Source: Achromobacter xylosoxidans (GTDB lineage Bacteria; Pseudomonadota; Gammaproteobacteria; Burkholderiales; Burkholderiaceae_B). From it: a stretch of 64,000 nucleotides of DNA. Within the stretch, counting starts at the first letter, position 1. Each line of letters opens with the position of its first letter. The stretch covers positions 1 to 64,000 of the forward strand of contig NZ_MTLG01000083.1 in assembly GCF_002192695.1 (NCBI RefSeq). The letters are read 5' to 3'. Under the pieces are notes generated by a model. It worked only from the letters and a program-made list of their open reading frames with translations, ran no database searches and had not been told where the DNA came from. Position numbers and translations under genes: made by a program. Of this stretch, positions 1 through 9,173 are shown in pieces.

Positions 1-1
1 C

Positions 2-46
2 ATTGGGGCGAGCATCGGAATGGCGCAGGGCGGCCTCGGCGGCTAA
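2..46 (+). CDS. Possible 3' end of an unidentified gene
   Basis: Read in the frame starting at base 2, the first bases give IGASIGMAQGGLGG followed by TAA. A Gly/Ala-rich tail like this could be the C-terminus of a gene entering from the left and converging on livF. Fourteen codons are too few to identify a family, and a chance open frame is quite possible. Confidence 0.25.
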   Translation: MGASIGMAQGGLGG

Positions 47-109
47 AGAACCCTGACGTCCGCAAGCTCGAAGCCCTGCCCCGCCCGCCCCCAAGATCCT
101 GGCCGCGCC

Positions 110-844
110 TTACTCGGACTCGCCCAGATAGGCCGCACGCACTTTAGGATCGTGCAGCATGTCGCCAGCGGGACCGGACAGGATGATCTCGCCCGATTCC
201 ATCACGTAGCCGCGATGGCTGTTTTCCAACGCCAGGCGCGCGTTCTGCTCGATCAGCAGGATGGTCACGCCTTCGCTGGCAATGGTGCGCACCACCTCGA
301 AGACCTTCTCCACCATCAGCGGCGCCAGACCCATAGAGGGCTCGTCCAGCAACAGCAGCTTGGGGCGCGCGATCATCGCGCGACCCATCGCCACCATCTG
401 CTGCTCGCCGCCCGACAGCGTGCCGGCCGCCTGCTTGCGACGCTCGGCCAGGCGCGGGAACAACGTGAAGACGCGGTCGGTGTCCTGGCGGATCTGGGCC
501 GCGTCGCGACGGATGTAGGCCCCCATCGCCAGGTTTTCCTCGATGGTGAGCTGACCGAAGATGCCACGCCCTTCCGGCACCATGACCAGGCCGCAGCGCA
601 CCAGCTCATGCGACTTCTGGCCGCCGACGGACTGGCCGCCGTAGACCACTTCACCGCCCGCCAGCGGCACCAGCCCGCAGATGGCGCGCAGCGTGGTGCT
701 CTTGCCGGCGCCATTGGCGCCGATCAGGCAGACCAGCTCGCCCTGGTCCACGCGCAGGTCGATGCCGCGCACCGCGCGGATGCCACCATAAGAGACCTGC
801 AGGCCCCGCAATTCCAGTAGGGGTTGGGATGCTGCTGCCGTCAT
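110..844 (-). CDS. livF: Branched-chain amino-acid ABC transporter ATPase LivF
   Basis: This 244-residue cytoplasmic ATPase is one of the two nucleotide-binding subunits that power a LivFGHM-type importer of branched-chain or related amino acids. It carries a Walker A motif (GANGAGKST, about residues 42-50), the ABC signature LSGGEQQ, a Walker B run ending LLLLDEPS and the switch His region LLIEQN. The length fits the LivF family (about 235-245 aa). Its start overlaps the livG stop by 4 nt (ATGA), so translation is probably coupled. It is the last gene of the livJHMGF operon. Substrate range (Leu/Ile/Val versus other amino acids or amides) cannot be fixed from the ATPase. Confidence 0.95.
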   Translation of the reverse strand: MTAAASQPLLELRGLQVSYGGIRAVRGIDLRVDQGELVCLIGANGAGKSTTLRAICGLVPLAGGEVVYGGQSVGGQKSHELVRCGLVMVPEGRGIFGQLTIEENLAMGAYIRRDAAQIRQDTDRVFTLFPRLAERRKQAAGTLSGGEQQMVAMGRAMIARPKLLLLDEPSMGLAPLMVEKVFEVVRTIASEGVTILLIEQNARLALENSHRGYVMESGEIILSGPAGDMLHDPKVRAAYLGESE

Positions 845-1641
845 GCCGGGCGCTCCTGATGAATCTGCGGATCCTGCGCGGCGCCTGCGCCCAGATACGC
901 TTCGATGACCTTGGGATCGCGCTGTACCTGGGCAGGTTTGCCCATGGCCAGCACCTTGCCGTATTCAAGCACCAGCACGCGGTCGCACAGGCCCATGACG
1001 AGCTTCATGTCGTGCTCGATCAGCAGCACGGTGATGCCGTCGGCGCGGATCTTCTCGACCAGCTTGCGCAGCACCACGGTTTCCGATGCGTTCATGCCGG
1101 CCGCCGGCTCGTCCAGCGCCAGCAGCTTGGGATCGGTGGCCAGGGCCCGCGCGATCTCCAGGCGCCGCTGGTCGCCGTAGGGCAGCGAACGCGCCACGTC
1201 GTTGGCGCGATGGCCGATGCCCACGTAGTCCAGCAGTTCCTGCGCCCGCGCTTCGGTGGCGGCCTCTTCGGCCCGCGTGCCGCGGGTACGCAGCACCGCG
1301 CCCAGCACGCCGGACTTGGTGCGCATGTGGCGGCCGATCATCACGTTCTCGATGGCGCTCAGGTTGGCGAACAGGCGGATGTTCTGGAAGGTGCGCGCCA
1401 GGCCCGCGTAGGCGACTTCATGCGGCTTCTTGCCGGACATGGACTCGCCATTGAAGGTGCAGCTGCCCTCTTCCGGGATGTACAGGCCGGTGAGCACGTT
1501 GAACAGCGTGGTCTTGCCCGCGCCGTTCGGGCCGATCAGGCCGTAGATCTCGCCCTGCTCGATGTCGAAGCTGACGTCCGACAGCGCCTGCAGGCCGCCG
1601 AAGCGTTTGCCCAGTCCCTGGGCTTGCAGCAGTTTGCTCAT
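841..1641 (-). CDS. livG: Branched-chain amino-acid ABC transporter ATPase LivG
   Basis: This 266-residue ATPase is the second nucleotide-binding subunit of the importer. It has Walker A (GPNGAGKTT, about residue 37), a degenerate signature region SLPYGDQRR typical of LivG, Walker B (LLALDEPAAGMN) and LLIEHD. The extended C-terminal half with an EAYLG motif matches LivG rather than LivF. Its ATG overlaps the livM stop and its own stop overlaps the livF start, each by 4 nt, giving a tightly coupled operon. Confidence 0.95.
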   Translation of the reverse strand: MSKLLQAQGLGKRFGGLQALSDVSFDIEQGEIYGLIGPNGAGKTTLFNVLTGLYIPEEGSCTFNGESMSGKKPHEVAYAGLARTFQNIRLFANLSAIENVMIGRHMRTKSGVLGAVLRTRGTRAEEAATEARAQELLDYVGIGHRANDVARSLPYGDQRRLEIARALATDPKLLALDEPAAGMNASETVVLRKLVEKIRADGITVLLIEHDMKLVMGLCDRVLVLEYGKVLAMGKPAQVQRDPKVIEAYLGAGAAQDPQIHQERPA

Positions 1642-2726
1642 GCCGCGCCTCCCTGGGTCTTGGTTGCGAGTTCACGCTTGCGCACCGCCGACGGCCACAG
1701 GCCAGCCGGACGGAACAGCATCACGCAGACCATGGCCAGACCGAACAGCAGCATGCGTATGCCCTCGGGGTCCAGCACCACGGCGCCGAACAGCATGTGC
1801 TGCACAGGTTCGACCACCGCGCGCAGGAACTCGGGCAACGCGGCCAGGATCAACGCGCCCAGGATCACGCCCGGAATGTGGCCCATGCCGCCCAGCACCA
1901 CCATGCACAGGATGGAGATGGATTCCATCAGCGAGAAGCTCTCGGGGCTGACGAAGCCCTGCATCGAGGCGAACAAGGCGCCCGCCACGCCGCCGAAGGA
2001 CGCGCCCATGGCGAACGCCAGCAGCTTGATGTTGCGGGTGTTGATGCCCATGGCCTTGGCCGCGATCTCGTCTTCGCGGATCGCTTCCCAGGCGCGGCCG
2101 ATGCGCGAATTCTGCAGGCGCACGCAGACCACCACGATGATCAGCGTCACCGCGAGCAGCAGGTAGTAGTACTTCTCCGGTCCCGTCACGCGCAGGCCTA
2201 GCAGGCTTTCCGTGCGGCCGAAGGCAAACTCGCCCACCTTGAAGGTGTCGATGCGGTTGATGCCCTGCGGTCCGTTGGTGATGTTGACCGGCGCGTTCAG
2301 GTTGTTCAGGAAGATGCGGATGATCTCGCCGAAGCCCAGTGTCACGATGGCCAGATAGTCCCCTCGAAGCTTGAGCGTGGGTGCACCCAGCAGCACGCCG
2401 AACAGGCAGGCCACCGCCAGCGCGATCGGCAGGATCGCCCAGAACGGCAGGTGCAGGCCGAAATGCGGCGAGGCCAGCAGCGCCCAGGTGTAGGCGCCCA
2501 CCGCATAGAACGCGATGTAGCCCAAGTCCAGCAGACCAGCAAAGCCCACCACGATGTTCAGGCCCAGCGACAGCATCACGTACAGCAGGGCGAAATTCAG
2601 GATGCGCACCCAGCTCTGCCCGGCCATGCCGATCACGAAGGGCAGCACCGCCAGCACCACGCCGATCAGCGCGATGCCGATCAGGTTGCGGGTCGAAAAC
2701 CCGCTGCTTTTCAAGGTTGCGTTCAT
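1638..2726 (-). CDS. livM: Branched-chain amino-acid ABC transporter permease LivM
   Basis: This 362-residue inner-membrane permease forms the translocation pore with LivH. The ATG at 2726 (protein begins MNATLKSSG) was chosen because the open frame further upstream is only read-through opposite livH, and this start overlaps the livH stop by 4 nt. Several hydrophobic helices follow from residue 18. The LivM-type loop containing GDYLAIVTLGFGEI, and EAIREDEIAAKAMGIN near the ATPase contact region, are both present. Length and order match LivM of HAAT transporters. Confidence 0.93.
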   Translation of the reverse strand: MNATLKSSGFSTRNLIGIALIGVVLAVLPFVIGMAGQSWVRILNFALLYVMLSLGLNIVVGFAGLLDLGYIAFYAVGAYTWALLASPHFGLHLPFWAILPIALAVACLFGVLLGAPTLKLRGDYLAIVTLGFGEIIRIFLNNLNAPVNITNGPQGINRIDTFKVGEFAFGRTESLLGLRVTGPEKYYYLLLAVTLIIVVVCVRLQNSRIGRAWEAIREDEIAAKAMGINTRNIKLLAFAMGASFGGVAGALFASMQGFVSPESFSLMESISILCMVVLGGMGHIPGVILGALILAALPEFLRAVVEPVQHMLFGAVVLDPEGIRMLLFGLAMVCVMLFRPAGLWPSAVRKRELATKTQGGAA

Positions 2727-3652
2727 GCCCGGTCTCCCACGCGTTCGCCCAGCAGGCCGGACGGACGGAAGATCAGCACCAGCACCAGCACGAAGAAGGC
2801 GAACACGTCCTGGTAGTGGCTGCCGAGGAAGCCGCCGGTCAGGTCGCCGATGTAGCCGGCGCCCAGGGATTCGATGATGCCCAACAACAGGCCGCCCGCC
2901 ATGGCGCCGACCAGGTTGCCGATGCCGCCCAGCACCGCGGCCGTGAAGGCCTTCAGGCCCAGCATGAAGCCCATGGTGTATTGCGACACGCCGTAATAGG
3001 TGGCGACCATCATGCCGGCCACGGCGGCCAGCGCCGAGCCGATCAGGAACGCCGCCGAAATGACCGTGTTGATGTTCACGCCCATCAGCCCGGCCACTTC
3101 GCGGTTCTGCGCGGTGGCGCGCATCGCCGTGCCCAGGCGGGTCTTGTGCACCACGGCCAGCAGCCCGCCCATGATCAGCGCGGCGATCACCACGATGGCG
3201 ATCTGCAGCGAGCTGATGCGCGCGCCCGCGATCTCGAACACCTGCGGCGACAGCACCTGCGGGAAGTTCAGGTAATTGCGGCCCCAGCCCATCATCGCCA
3301 CGTTCTGCAGGATGATGGACACGCCGATGGCGGTGATCAGGGCAGCCAGGCGCGGCGCGCGGCGCAGCGGCCGGTAGGCCACGCGCTCGGCGGTCCAGCC
3401 CACGGCCATGCACAGCGGCACGGACACCAGCAGGCCGACGCCCAGCACCACGAAGGCGGACGTGGAAGGATCGCCGCCCACCAGCGAGATGGCGATGGTG
3501 GTCGCCGCCATCGCGCCTATCATGACGACGTCGCCATGGGCGAAGTTGATCAGCCCGATGATGCCGTACACCATGGTGTAGCCCAGGGCGACCAGGGCGT
3601 ACACGCTGCCTAGCGTGACGCCGTTAATCAGTTGTTGAATGAAGATATCCAT
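2723..3652 (-). CDS. livH: Branched-chain amino-acid ABC transporter permease LivH
   Basis: This 309-residue permease is the partner of LivM. The start at 3652 gives MDIFIQQLINGVTLGS, the usual LivH N-terminus; an upstream in-frame extension rich in Arg/Ala is rejected. Family landmarks include the N-terminal GYTMVYGIIGLINFAHGD segment and the C-terminal FRPSGLLGE. The gene lies 158 nt downstream of livJ, across a GC-rich intercistronic region that can fold into a hairpin (3734-3751), and it overlaps livM by 4 nt. Confidence 0.94.
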   Translation of the reverse strand: MDIFIQQLINGVTLGSVYALVALGYTMVYGIIGLINFAHGDVVMIGAMAATTIAISLVGGDPSTSAFVVLGVGLLVSVPLCMAVGWTAERVAYRPLRRAPRLAALITAIGVSIILQNVAMMGWGRNYLNFPQVLSPQVFEIAGARISSLQIAIVVIAALIMGGLLAVVHKTRLGTAMRATAQNREVAGLMGVNINTVISAAFLIGSALAAVAGMMVATYYGVSQYTMGFMLGLKAFTAAVLGGIGNLVGAMAGGLLLGIIESLGAGYIGDLTGGFLGSHYQDVFAFFVLVLVLIFRPSGLLGERVGDRA

Positions 3653-3733
3653 AGGGGCCGCTGAATAAGCCTGGAAAAATCGCGCGGATCTTGCGGTGAC
3701 GGCCCTCGGGCCTGCCACGGCGCCGCGCGTGGC

Positions 3734-3751
3734 GCGCGCCTGACGGCGCGC
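3734..3751 (-). promoter_or_regulatory. Intercistronic stem-loop between livJ and livH
   Basis: GCGCGCC and GGCGCGC form a perfect 7-bp stem with a TGAC tetraloop in the livJ-livH spacer. There is no T-run, so it is not a classical terminator. Such hairpins commonly stabilise the upstream binding-protein mRNA and give it higher expression than the permease genes. That role is inferred here. Confidence 0.5.
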
Positions 3752-3810
3752 ACGCTGCAATACGGGCGGGACGCGGCGCGCAGCCGCCTTCCCGCCCCGG
3801 TCCAGCCGCC

Positions 3811-4956
3811 TTAGTTGGCCTGGCTGACCATCGTTTCAACCATCTCCCACTTGCCGTTCTTGACTTCGTAGATGGTGACCGAGATTTCCTTCAGGTCGCC
3901 CTTGGCGTCGTAGGAAATGTGCTCGCTGGTGGCGCCCTTGCGGTTCAGCTTGGCCAGGGCCGGCAGGTACTTCTCGGGCTTGGCCGAGCCGGCCTGCTCG
4001 ATGGCGGCGATCATGTTCCAGGCGCCGTCATAGGCGTAGGGCGCGTACACGCCGGGGGCCTTCTTGAAGCGGGCCTGGTAGCGCTGCTCGAAGTCCTTGC
4101 CCGCGGCCATCTTGTCCAGCGGCACGCCGGCCAGCGAGGCATAGGTGCCGTCGGCGGCGTCGCCGGCCAGCTTGATGAAGGTGTCGCTGCGGGTCATTTC
4201 GCCCGAAACCAGCGGCGCCTTCAGGCCCAGGGTGGCCAGCTGGCGCTTCATGGGACCGGATTGCGCGTCCAGGCCGCCGTAGAAGATGGCGTCGGGCGCC
4301 GCACCCTTGATGTTGGTCAGGATGGCGGTGAAGTCGTTGGCCTTGTCGGTGGTGTACTCGCGGCGCACGACCTGGCCGCCGGCGGCCTTGACCGCCTTCT
4401 CGACCTCGTCGGCCAGGCCCTGGCCGTAGGCGGTGCGGTCGTCGATGATGGCGACCTTCTTGGCCTTCAGGCTTTCCACCATGAACTTGCCGACCGCGGC
4501 GCCCTGCTGGGTGTCGCTGGTCATCATGCGGAAGGTGGTTTCGTAGCCTTGCTTGGTGTATTCCGGCGAGGTCGCCATGGCGATCTGGGGCAGACCGGCT
4601 TCATGGTAGACACGCGAGGCGGGAATGGTCGTGCCCGAGTTGAAGTGGCCCAGGATGCCGACCACGTCCTGGTCGACCAGCTGCTGCGCAACCTGCACGC
4701 CCACGCGCGGATCGGCCTGGTCATCGCGCGACACCAGCACGAACTTGGCGGTTTCGCCGTCGACCTTGATGCCCTTCTTGTTGGCTTCTTCCAGGGCCAG
4801 GTTCAGGCCGTTCTGCATGTCCTCGCCATAGTGCGATTGCGGACCGGTGAGCGGTGCGGCAAAACCGAACTTGACGTCGGCTGCCTGCGCGGAGGCGGCC
4901 ATGCCGGCGGCGGCGATGCTGGCGGCGAGAAGCTTCAAAGTGGTGCGGAACTTCAT
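3811..4956 (-). CDS. livJ: Periplasmic branched-chain amino-acid binding protein (LivJ/LivK type)
   Basis: This 381-residue secreted receptor delivers substrate to LivHM. It has a Sec signal peptide (KLLAASIAAAGMAASAQA) with predicted cleavage after about residue 25, then VKFGFAAPLTGPQSHYGED, the conserved opening of type I periplasmic binding folds. A strong Shine-Dalgarno (GGAGG) sits 6 nt before the ATG. It is the first gene of the operon. A TATAAC -10-like hexamer lies on the minus strand at 4994-4989, but I see no convincing -35. The ligand is probably Leu/Ile/Val, although this family also binds other amino acids and amides. Confidence 0.92.
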   Translation of the reverse strand: MKFRTTLKLLAASIAAAGMAASAQAADVKFGFAAPLTGPQSHYGEDMQNGLNLALEEANKKGIKVDGETAKFVLVSRDDQADPRVGVQVAQQLVDQDVVGILGHFNSGTTIPASRVYHEAGLPQIAMATSPEYTKQGYETTFRMMTSDTQQGAAVGKFMVESLKAKKVAIIDDRTAYGQGLADEVEKAVKAAGGQVVRREYTTDKANDFTAILTNIKGAAPDAIFYGGLDAQSGPMKRQLATLGLKAPLVSGEMTRSDTFIKLAGDAADGTYASLAGVPLDKMAAGKDFEQRYQARFKKAPGVYAPYAYDGAWNMIAAIEQAGSAKPEKYLPALAKLNRKGATSEHISYDAKGDLKEISVTIYEVKNGKWEMVETMVSQAN

Positions 4957-5158
4957 GGGTATCCTCCGAATGTCGGACTTAAGACCTTGTTATACCTGAG
5001 CTTTTAACCAGGCTTTTGGTTTTTCACTACTAGCAAGTCCGATATGGCGGAAGCTTGCGCGTGCATGTTCTGCAAAATCCGGAAGCCGGGTTGCGACTTC
5101 CTGAGTTGAGGTGCGACCGGATTTTCGTTCCAGTACAACCCCGACCGATATTGGAGAT

Positions 5159-5180
5159 AACCCTTGGATACCCAAGGGTT
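5159..5180 (-). terminator. Inverted repeat after putA, possible terminator
   Basis: AACCCTTGG and CCAAGGGTT form a perfect 9-bp stem with a 4-nt loop (ATAC), 14 nt past the putA stop. On the minus strand it is followed by a weak pyrimidine stretch rather than a long T-run. It may terminate putA before the liv promoter or be a binding site upstream of livJ. Confidence 0.45.
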
Positions 5181-5194
5181 GTCCTACATCCGAC

Positions 5195-8100
5195 TCAACC
5201 TATGGTCATGAGGCTGGCGTTGCCGCCCGCCGCCGCCGTGTTGACGCTGACGGAGCGTTCCGCCAGCAGGCGCTCCGGCACGTAGCCGGCGCCCGCCGCG
5301 ATCGCGTCGGATGTCAGGCCATGGACCGACAGGATGGCGCCCGGACGCTGCGCGATGCGCTGGTTCAGCGCCTGCAGCGCGTCGCCATCGCCCTCGAACA
5401 GCACGGCCTGATAATCCGCCTGGTCGACCTCGTCGTCGGCCAGGATGCCCGCCTGCTCCCGCTGGCCGGCATCCAGCGAGGCCAGCAGCGCCTGTGCCGC
5501 GGGCGTGTCCGCGAACCAGGCATGGTTGCCCGTCAGCCTGGCGACGGACCACTGCGCCCGCGCCCCGGCCTCGGTGGCGGCCACGCAGTACACCGCGCCG
5601 CGCGGCTCGACCACATAGGTGTTGGTCTCGCCGGTCGGTCCCGGCAGCGCAATGCGCTGCGGCAGCGCCGCCGCCGCGTCCAGCGCCGGCGGCAGGCCCG
5701 CCGGCCGCGTGCCCAGCAGGCGGTACATATAGAGCGGGCCGCCAGCCTTGGGGCCGGTGCCGGACAAGCCTTCGCCGCCGAAAGGCTGCACGCCCACCAC
5801 CGCGCCCACGATATTGCGGTTGACGTAGACGTTGCCCGCATGGACCTGGCCGGTCACGTGCGCGATGGTTTCGTCGATGCGGGTATGCACGCCGAAGGTC
5901 AGGCCGTAGCCGGTGCCGTTGATGGCGTCCAGCAAGGCGTCGAGCTCGTCGCGCTGGTAGCGCACCACGTGCAGCACGGGCCCGAACACTTCGCGCGTCA
6001 GCTCGCTGACGTGGTCGATTTCGATGATGGTCGGCGGCACGAAGGTGCCATGGCGGCATTCGCCGTTGAGTTCGACCTGGTCCACGCGATGGCCCGCGGT
6101 GCGCATCGTTTCGATGTGCCGCTGGATGCCGTTGCGCGCTTCCGTGTCGATCACGGGGCCCACGTCCACCGCCAGGCGGTCGGGGTTGCCCACGCTCAGT
6201 TCGCGCATGGCGCCGCGCAGCATGGTCAGCACGTGGTCGGCATTGTCTTCCTGCACGCACAGCACGCGCAGCGCCGAACAGCGCTGGCCCGCCGAATCGA
6301 AGGCAGAGGTCAGCACGTCAAACACGACCTGCTCGGACAGGGCCGAGGAATCCACCACCATGGCGTTCTGGCCGCCCGTCTCGGCGATCAGCGGAATGGT
6401 GTGGCCGGCGTCGTCCAGGCGGTCGGCCAGCGTGCGCGCGATGATGCGCGCCACGTCGGTCGAACCGGTGAACATCACGCCGCGCACGCCGGGGCTGGCG
6501 ACCAGCTGCGCGCCCACGGTTTCGCCGCGGCCCGGCAGCAACTGCACGGCGCCGGCCGGCACGCCGGCCGCGCGCAGGATGGCCACGGCTTGCGCGGCGA
6601 TCAGCGGCGTCTGTTCGGCGGGCTTGGCCACCACCGTATTGCCGGCGGCCAGCGCGGCCGCGACCTGGCCGGTGAAGATGGCCAGCGGGAAGTTCCAGGG
6701 GCTGATGCACAGCACCGTGCCCAGCGGGCGGTGCGTGTCGTTGCTGAATTCGGTTTCGGCCTGGTCCGCGTAATAGCGCAGGAAGTCCACGGCCTCGCGC
6801 ACCTCGGCGATGGCGTTGGGCAGCGACTTGCCGGCTTCGCGCACGATCAGGCCCAGCAGGGTCTGCATCTGCTCTTCCAGCAGTTGCGCGGCGCGGCGCA
6901 GGCACTGGGCGCGTTCGGCCACCGGGGTGGATTGCCAGATCGGAGCCGCGTTGGCGGCGGCGCGCAGCGCGGCCTCGGCCTCGTCTTCCTGCGCTTCGAC
7001 CACGTGGCCCACGACATCGCGCAGATTGGCGGGGTTGCGGACTTCCATGGCGCGCGAGGCATCCCAGACGCCGTCGCCCTCGCCCAGCATGGGGCCGGCC
7101 CGCCACGGCATGGCAGCGCTGGCCAGCAGGGCCGCGGACAGCGAACCCAGGCGATGCTCGTTGCTCAGGTCCAGGCCGGCCGAGTTGGCGCGGGCGCCCT
7201 CCCGCGGATCGCCATAGAGCTCGCGCGGCAGCGGAATCTTCTCGTGCGGCGCGCCCAGCGGGACGATGCGCGCGGCGGCGTCCACCGGATCGGCCACCAG
7301 TTGCTCGACCGGAATGCTGTCGTCGCCGATAAGGTTCACGAACGAGGTGTTGGCGCCGTTTTCCAGCAGGCGGCGCACCAGGTAGGCCAGCAGCGTTTCA
7401 TGCGTGCCGACCGGCGCGTAGATGCGGCACGGACGGTTCAGCTTGCCCTGCGACAACGCGCCCACGACCTCGTCATACAACGGTTCGCCCATGCCGTGCA
7501 GGCACTGGAATTCGTACTGGCCCGGGTAATAGTTCTGGCCCGCCAACTGGTAGATCGCGGACAGGGTGTAGGCATTGTGCGTGGCGAACTGCGGGAACAC
7601 GGCTTCCGGCGCGCCCAGCAGCTTGCGGGCGCAGGCCAGATAGGCCACGTCCGTGTAGACCTTGCGGGTATAGACCGGATAGCCTTCCAGGCCGTCGACC
7701 TGGGCGCGCTTGATCTCGCTATCCCAGTACGCGCCCTTGACCAGGCGCACCATCACGCGATGGCGGCTGCGGCGGGCCAGGTCGATCACGTAGTCGATCA
7801 CGAAGGGAGCCCGCTTCTGGTAAGCCTGGATGACGAAGCCGATGCCGTTCCAGCCGTCCAGCTCGGGCTCGAAACAAAGCGCTTCCAGCAGGTCCAGCGA
7901 GATTTCCAGGCGATCGGCTTCCTCGGCGTCGATGTTCAGGCCGATGTCGTAGCTGCGCGCCAGCACGGTCAGCGCCTTCACGCGCGGCAGCAGCTCGGCC
8001 ATGACGCGTTCGCGCTGGGCGCGCGAATAACGCGGATGCAACGCCGACAGCTTGATCGAGATGCCCGGGCCTTCATAGATGCCCCGGCCGGCCGCGGCCT

Positions 8101-9016
8101 TGCCGATGGCGTGGATGGCCTGCTCGTACGAGGCGTAATAGCGGTCGGCGTCCTCGGCCGTGGTCGCGGCCTCGCCCAGCATGTCGTACGAATAGCGAAA
8201 GCCACGGGCCTCCATCTTGCGGTTGTTGGCCAGGGCTTCGGAAATGGTCTGGCCCGACACGAACTGTTCGCCCATCATGCGCATGGCCATGTTCACGCCC
8301 TTGCGCACCAAGGGTTCACCACCCTTGCCGATCAAGCGGGTCAGCGCCTTGGACAGCGACTGCTCGCTGCTCACGGCCACCAGCTTGCCGGTGATCATCA
8401 GCCCCCAGGTAGCGGCGTTGACGAACAGGGATTGCGAGCCGCCCATGTGCGACTTCCAGTCGCCGCGGGCCACCTTGTCGCGGATCAGCGCGTCGCGCGT
8501 GGCGCGGTCCGGGATACGCAGCAGCGCTTCGGCCAGGCACATCAGCGCCACGCCTTCCTGGCTGGACAGCGAGAATTCCTGGATCAGCCCTTCCACCCCG
8601 CCGCCGCTGCGCTTGCCGCGCAGCTTCCTGACCAGGTCGGCGGCCATGGCGTGGATCTTTTCCAGATTGGGCATGCGGGCCTGGCCCAGCAGCAGCGGCA
8701 CGCACTCGGGCTCGGGGCGCCGGTAGGCGGCGGTAATGGCCGCGCGCAGCACCGACTGTGGCTGCACGTCCTGGCCGAACTCGTAGAACGGCGGCGTGGG
8801 CGCCGAATGGCCCTCGCCCGCCTCGTCCTCGCCGCCCGCGTCCATGCCCAGGTGCGACATCTCGGCGGGCAGATGGCCGCGCTCGATCTTGTCCAGGTAG
8901 GAAAGAATCGCCTGCTTGTGCAGCCAATGCGGCGTGCAGTTGAGCTTTTGCGCGGCGGCCTTCAGCCGGTCGCGGAGCGCGTCGTCGACTTTAACGCCTA
9001 GGGTCGTGCTGGCCAT
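5195..9016 (-). CDS. putA: Trifunctional PutA: transcriptional repressor, proline dehydrogenase and P5C dehydrogenase
   Basis: This 1273-residue protein oxidises proline to glutamate: FAD-dependent proline dehydrogenase makes P5C, then NAD-dependent P5C dehydrogenase makes glutamate. The first ~47 residues (starting MASTTLGVKVDDALRDRL) are a ribbon-helix-helix DNA-binding domain, which marks the trifunctional, autoregulatory class. The PRODH barrel contains RLVKGAYWDSEIKRAQ. The ALDH half contains SPWNFPLAIFTGQ, AETGGQNAMVVD and the catalytic Cys in SAGQRCSALRV. The start at 9016 was preferred over an upstream ATG because it begins exactly at the RHH domain. GTTGCA-type sites lie about 85 nt upstream. 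No putP permease is adjacent. Confidence 0.96.
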   Translation of the reverse strand: MASTTLGVKVDDALRDRLKAAAQKLNCTPHWLHKQAILSYLDKIERGHLPAEMSHLGMDAGGEDEAGEGHSAPTPPFYEFGQDVQPQSVLRAAITAAYRRPEPECVPLLLGQARMPNLEKIHAMAADLVRKLRGKRSGGGVEGLIQEFSLSSQEGVALMCLAEALLRIPDRATRDALIRDKVARGDWKSHMGGSQSLFVNAATWGLMITGKLVAVSSEQSLSKALTRLIGKGGEPLVRKGVNMAMRMMGEQFVSGQTISEALANNRKMEARGFRYSYDMLGEAATTAEDADRYYASYEQAIHAIGKAAAGRGIYEGPGISIKLSALHPRYSRAQRERVMAELLPRVKALTVLARSYDIGLNIDAEEADRLEISLDLLEALCFEPELDGWNGIGFVIQAYQKRAPFVIDYVIDLARRSRHRVMVRLVKGAYWDSEIKRAQVDGLEGYPVYTRKVYTDVAYLACARKLLGAPEAVFPQFATHNAYTLSAIYQLAGQNYYPGQYEFQCLHGMGEPLYDEVVGALSQGKLNRPCRIYAPVGTHETLLAYLVRRLLENGANTSFVNLIGDDSIPVEQLVADPVDAAARIVPLGAPHEKIPLPRELYGDPREGARANSAGLDLSNEHRLGSLSAALLASAAMPWRAGPMLGEGDGVWDASRAMEVRNPANLRDVVGHVVEAQEDEAEAALRAAANAAPIWQSTPVAERAQCLRRAAQLLEEQMQTLLGLIVREAGKSLPNAIAEVREAVDFLRYYADQAETEFSNDTHRPLGTVLCISPWNFPLAIFTGQVAAALAAGNTVVAKPAEQTPLIAAQAVAILRAAGVPAGAVQLLPGRGETVGAQLVASPGVRGVMFTGSTDVARIIARTLADRLDDAGHTIPLIAETGGQNAMVVDSSALSEQVVFDVLTSAFDSAGQRCSALRVLCVQEDNADHVLTMLRGAMRELSVGNPDRLAVDVGPVIDTEARNGIQRHIETMRTAGHRVDQVELNGECRHGTFVPPTIIEIDHVSELTREVFGPVLHVVRYQRDELDALLDAINGTGYGLTFGVHTRIDETIAHVTGQVHAGNVYVNRNIVGAVVGVQPFGGEGLSGTGPKAGGPLYMYRLLGTRPAGLPPALDAAAALPQRIALPGPTGETNTYVVEPRGAVYCVAATEAGARAQWSVARLTGNHAWFADTPAAQALLASLDAGQREQAGILADDEVDQADYQAVLFEGDGDALQALNQRIAQRPGAILSVHGLTSDAIAAGAGYVPERLLAERSVSVNTAAAGGNASLMTIG

Positions 9017-9098
9017 AAGAGATTGCTTCCTGTCGCATGGCAAAGGTAATACCAGGTCCGGACGGGACCCAGCATGGGTAGGACCGTATGCTAGACAG

Positions 9099-9117
9099 GT
9101 TGCAACTTTGTTTGCAC
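9099..9117 (-). promoter_or_regulatory. Candidate PutA operator (GTTGCAAC palindrome)
   Basis: GTTGCAAC at 9099-9106 contains GTTGCA on both strands, the hexamer recognised by the RHH domain of E. coli PutA. A related half-site (TTTGCAC, GTGCAAA on the minus strand) follows at 9111-9117. The sites sit 83-101 nt upstream of putA, where its promoter is expected. Autoregulation is inferred from the RHH domain plus these sites. Confidence 0.6.
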
Positions 9118-9118
9118 T

Positions 9119-9141
9119 ATGGTTAACCCTAGGTTAACCAT
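9119..9141. promoter_or_regulatory. Perfect 10-bp inverted repeat upstream of putA
   Basis: ATGGTTAACC, a 3-nt centre CTA and GGTTAACCAT form a perfect dyad between the pqiC stop and the putA promoter. It is AT-rich at its core and lacks a T-run, so an operator for an unknown dimeric regulator is more likely than a terminator. Confidence 0.5.
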
Positions 9142-9173
9142 TTGAGATCAGGCGAGATTTTGGACCAGGGCGA

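Noticed and set aside
829-2166. Plus-strand open frames opposite livG and livM
   Set aside because: They cover well-conserved LivG/LivM motifs on the minus strand and show shadow composition.
5111-9001. A ~1296-codon open frame on the plus strand opposite putA
   Set aside because: It is rich in His/Gln/Arg/Ala with no domain signal, as expected for the shadow of a GC-rich gene; putA on the other strand has complete catalytic motifs.
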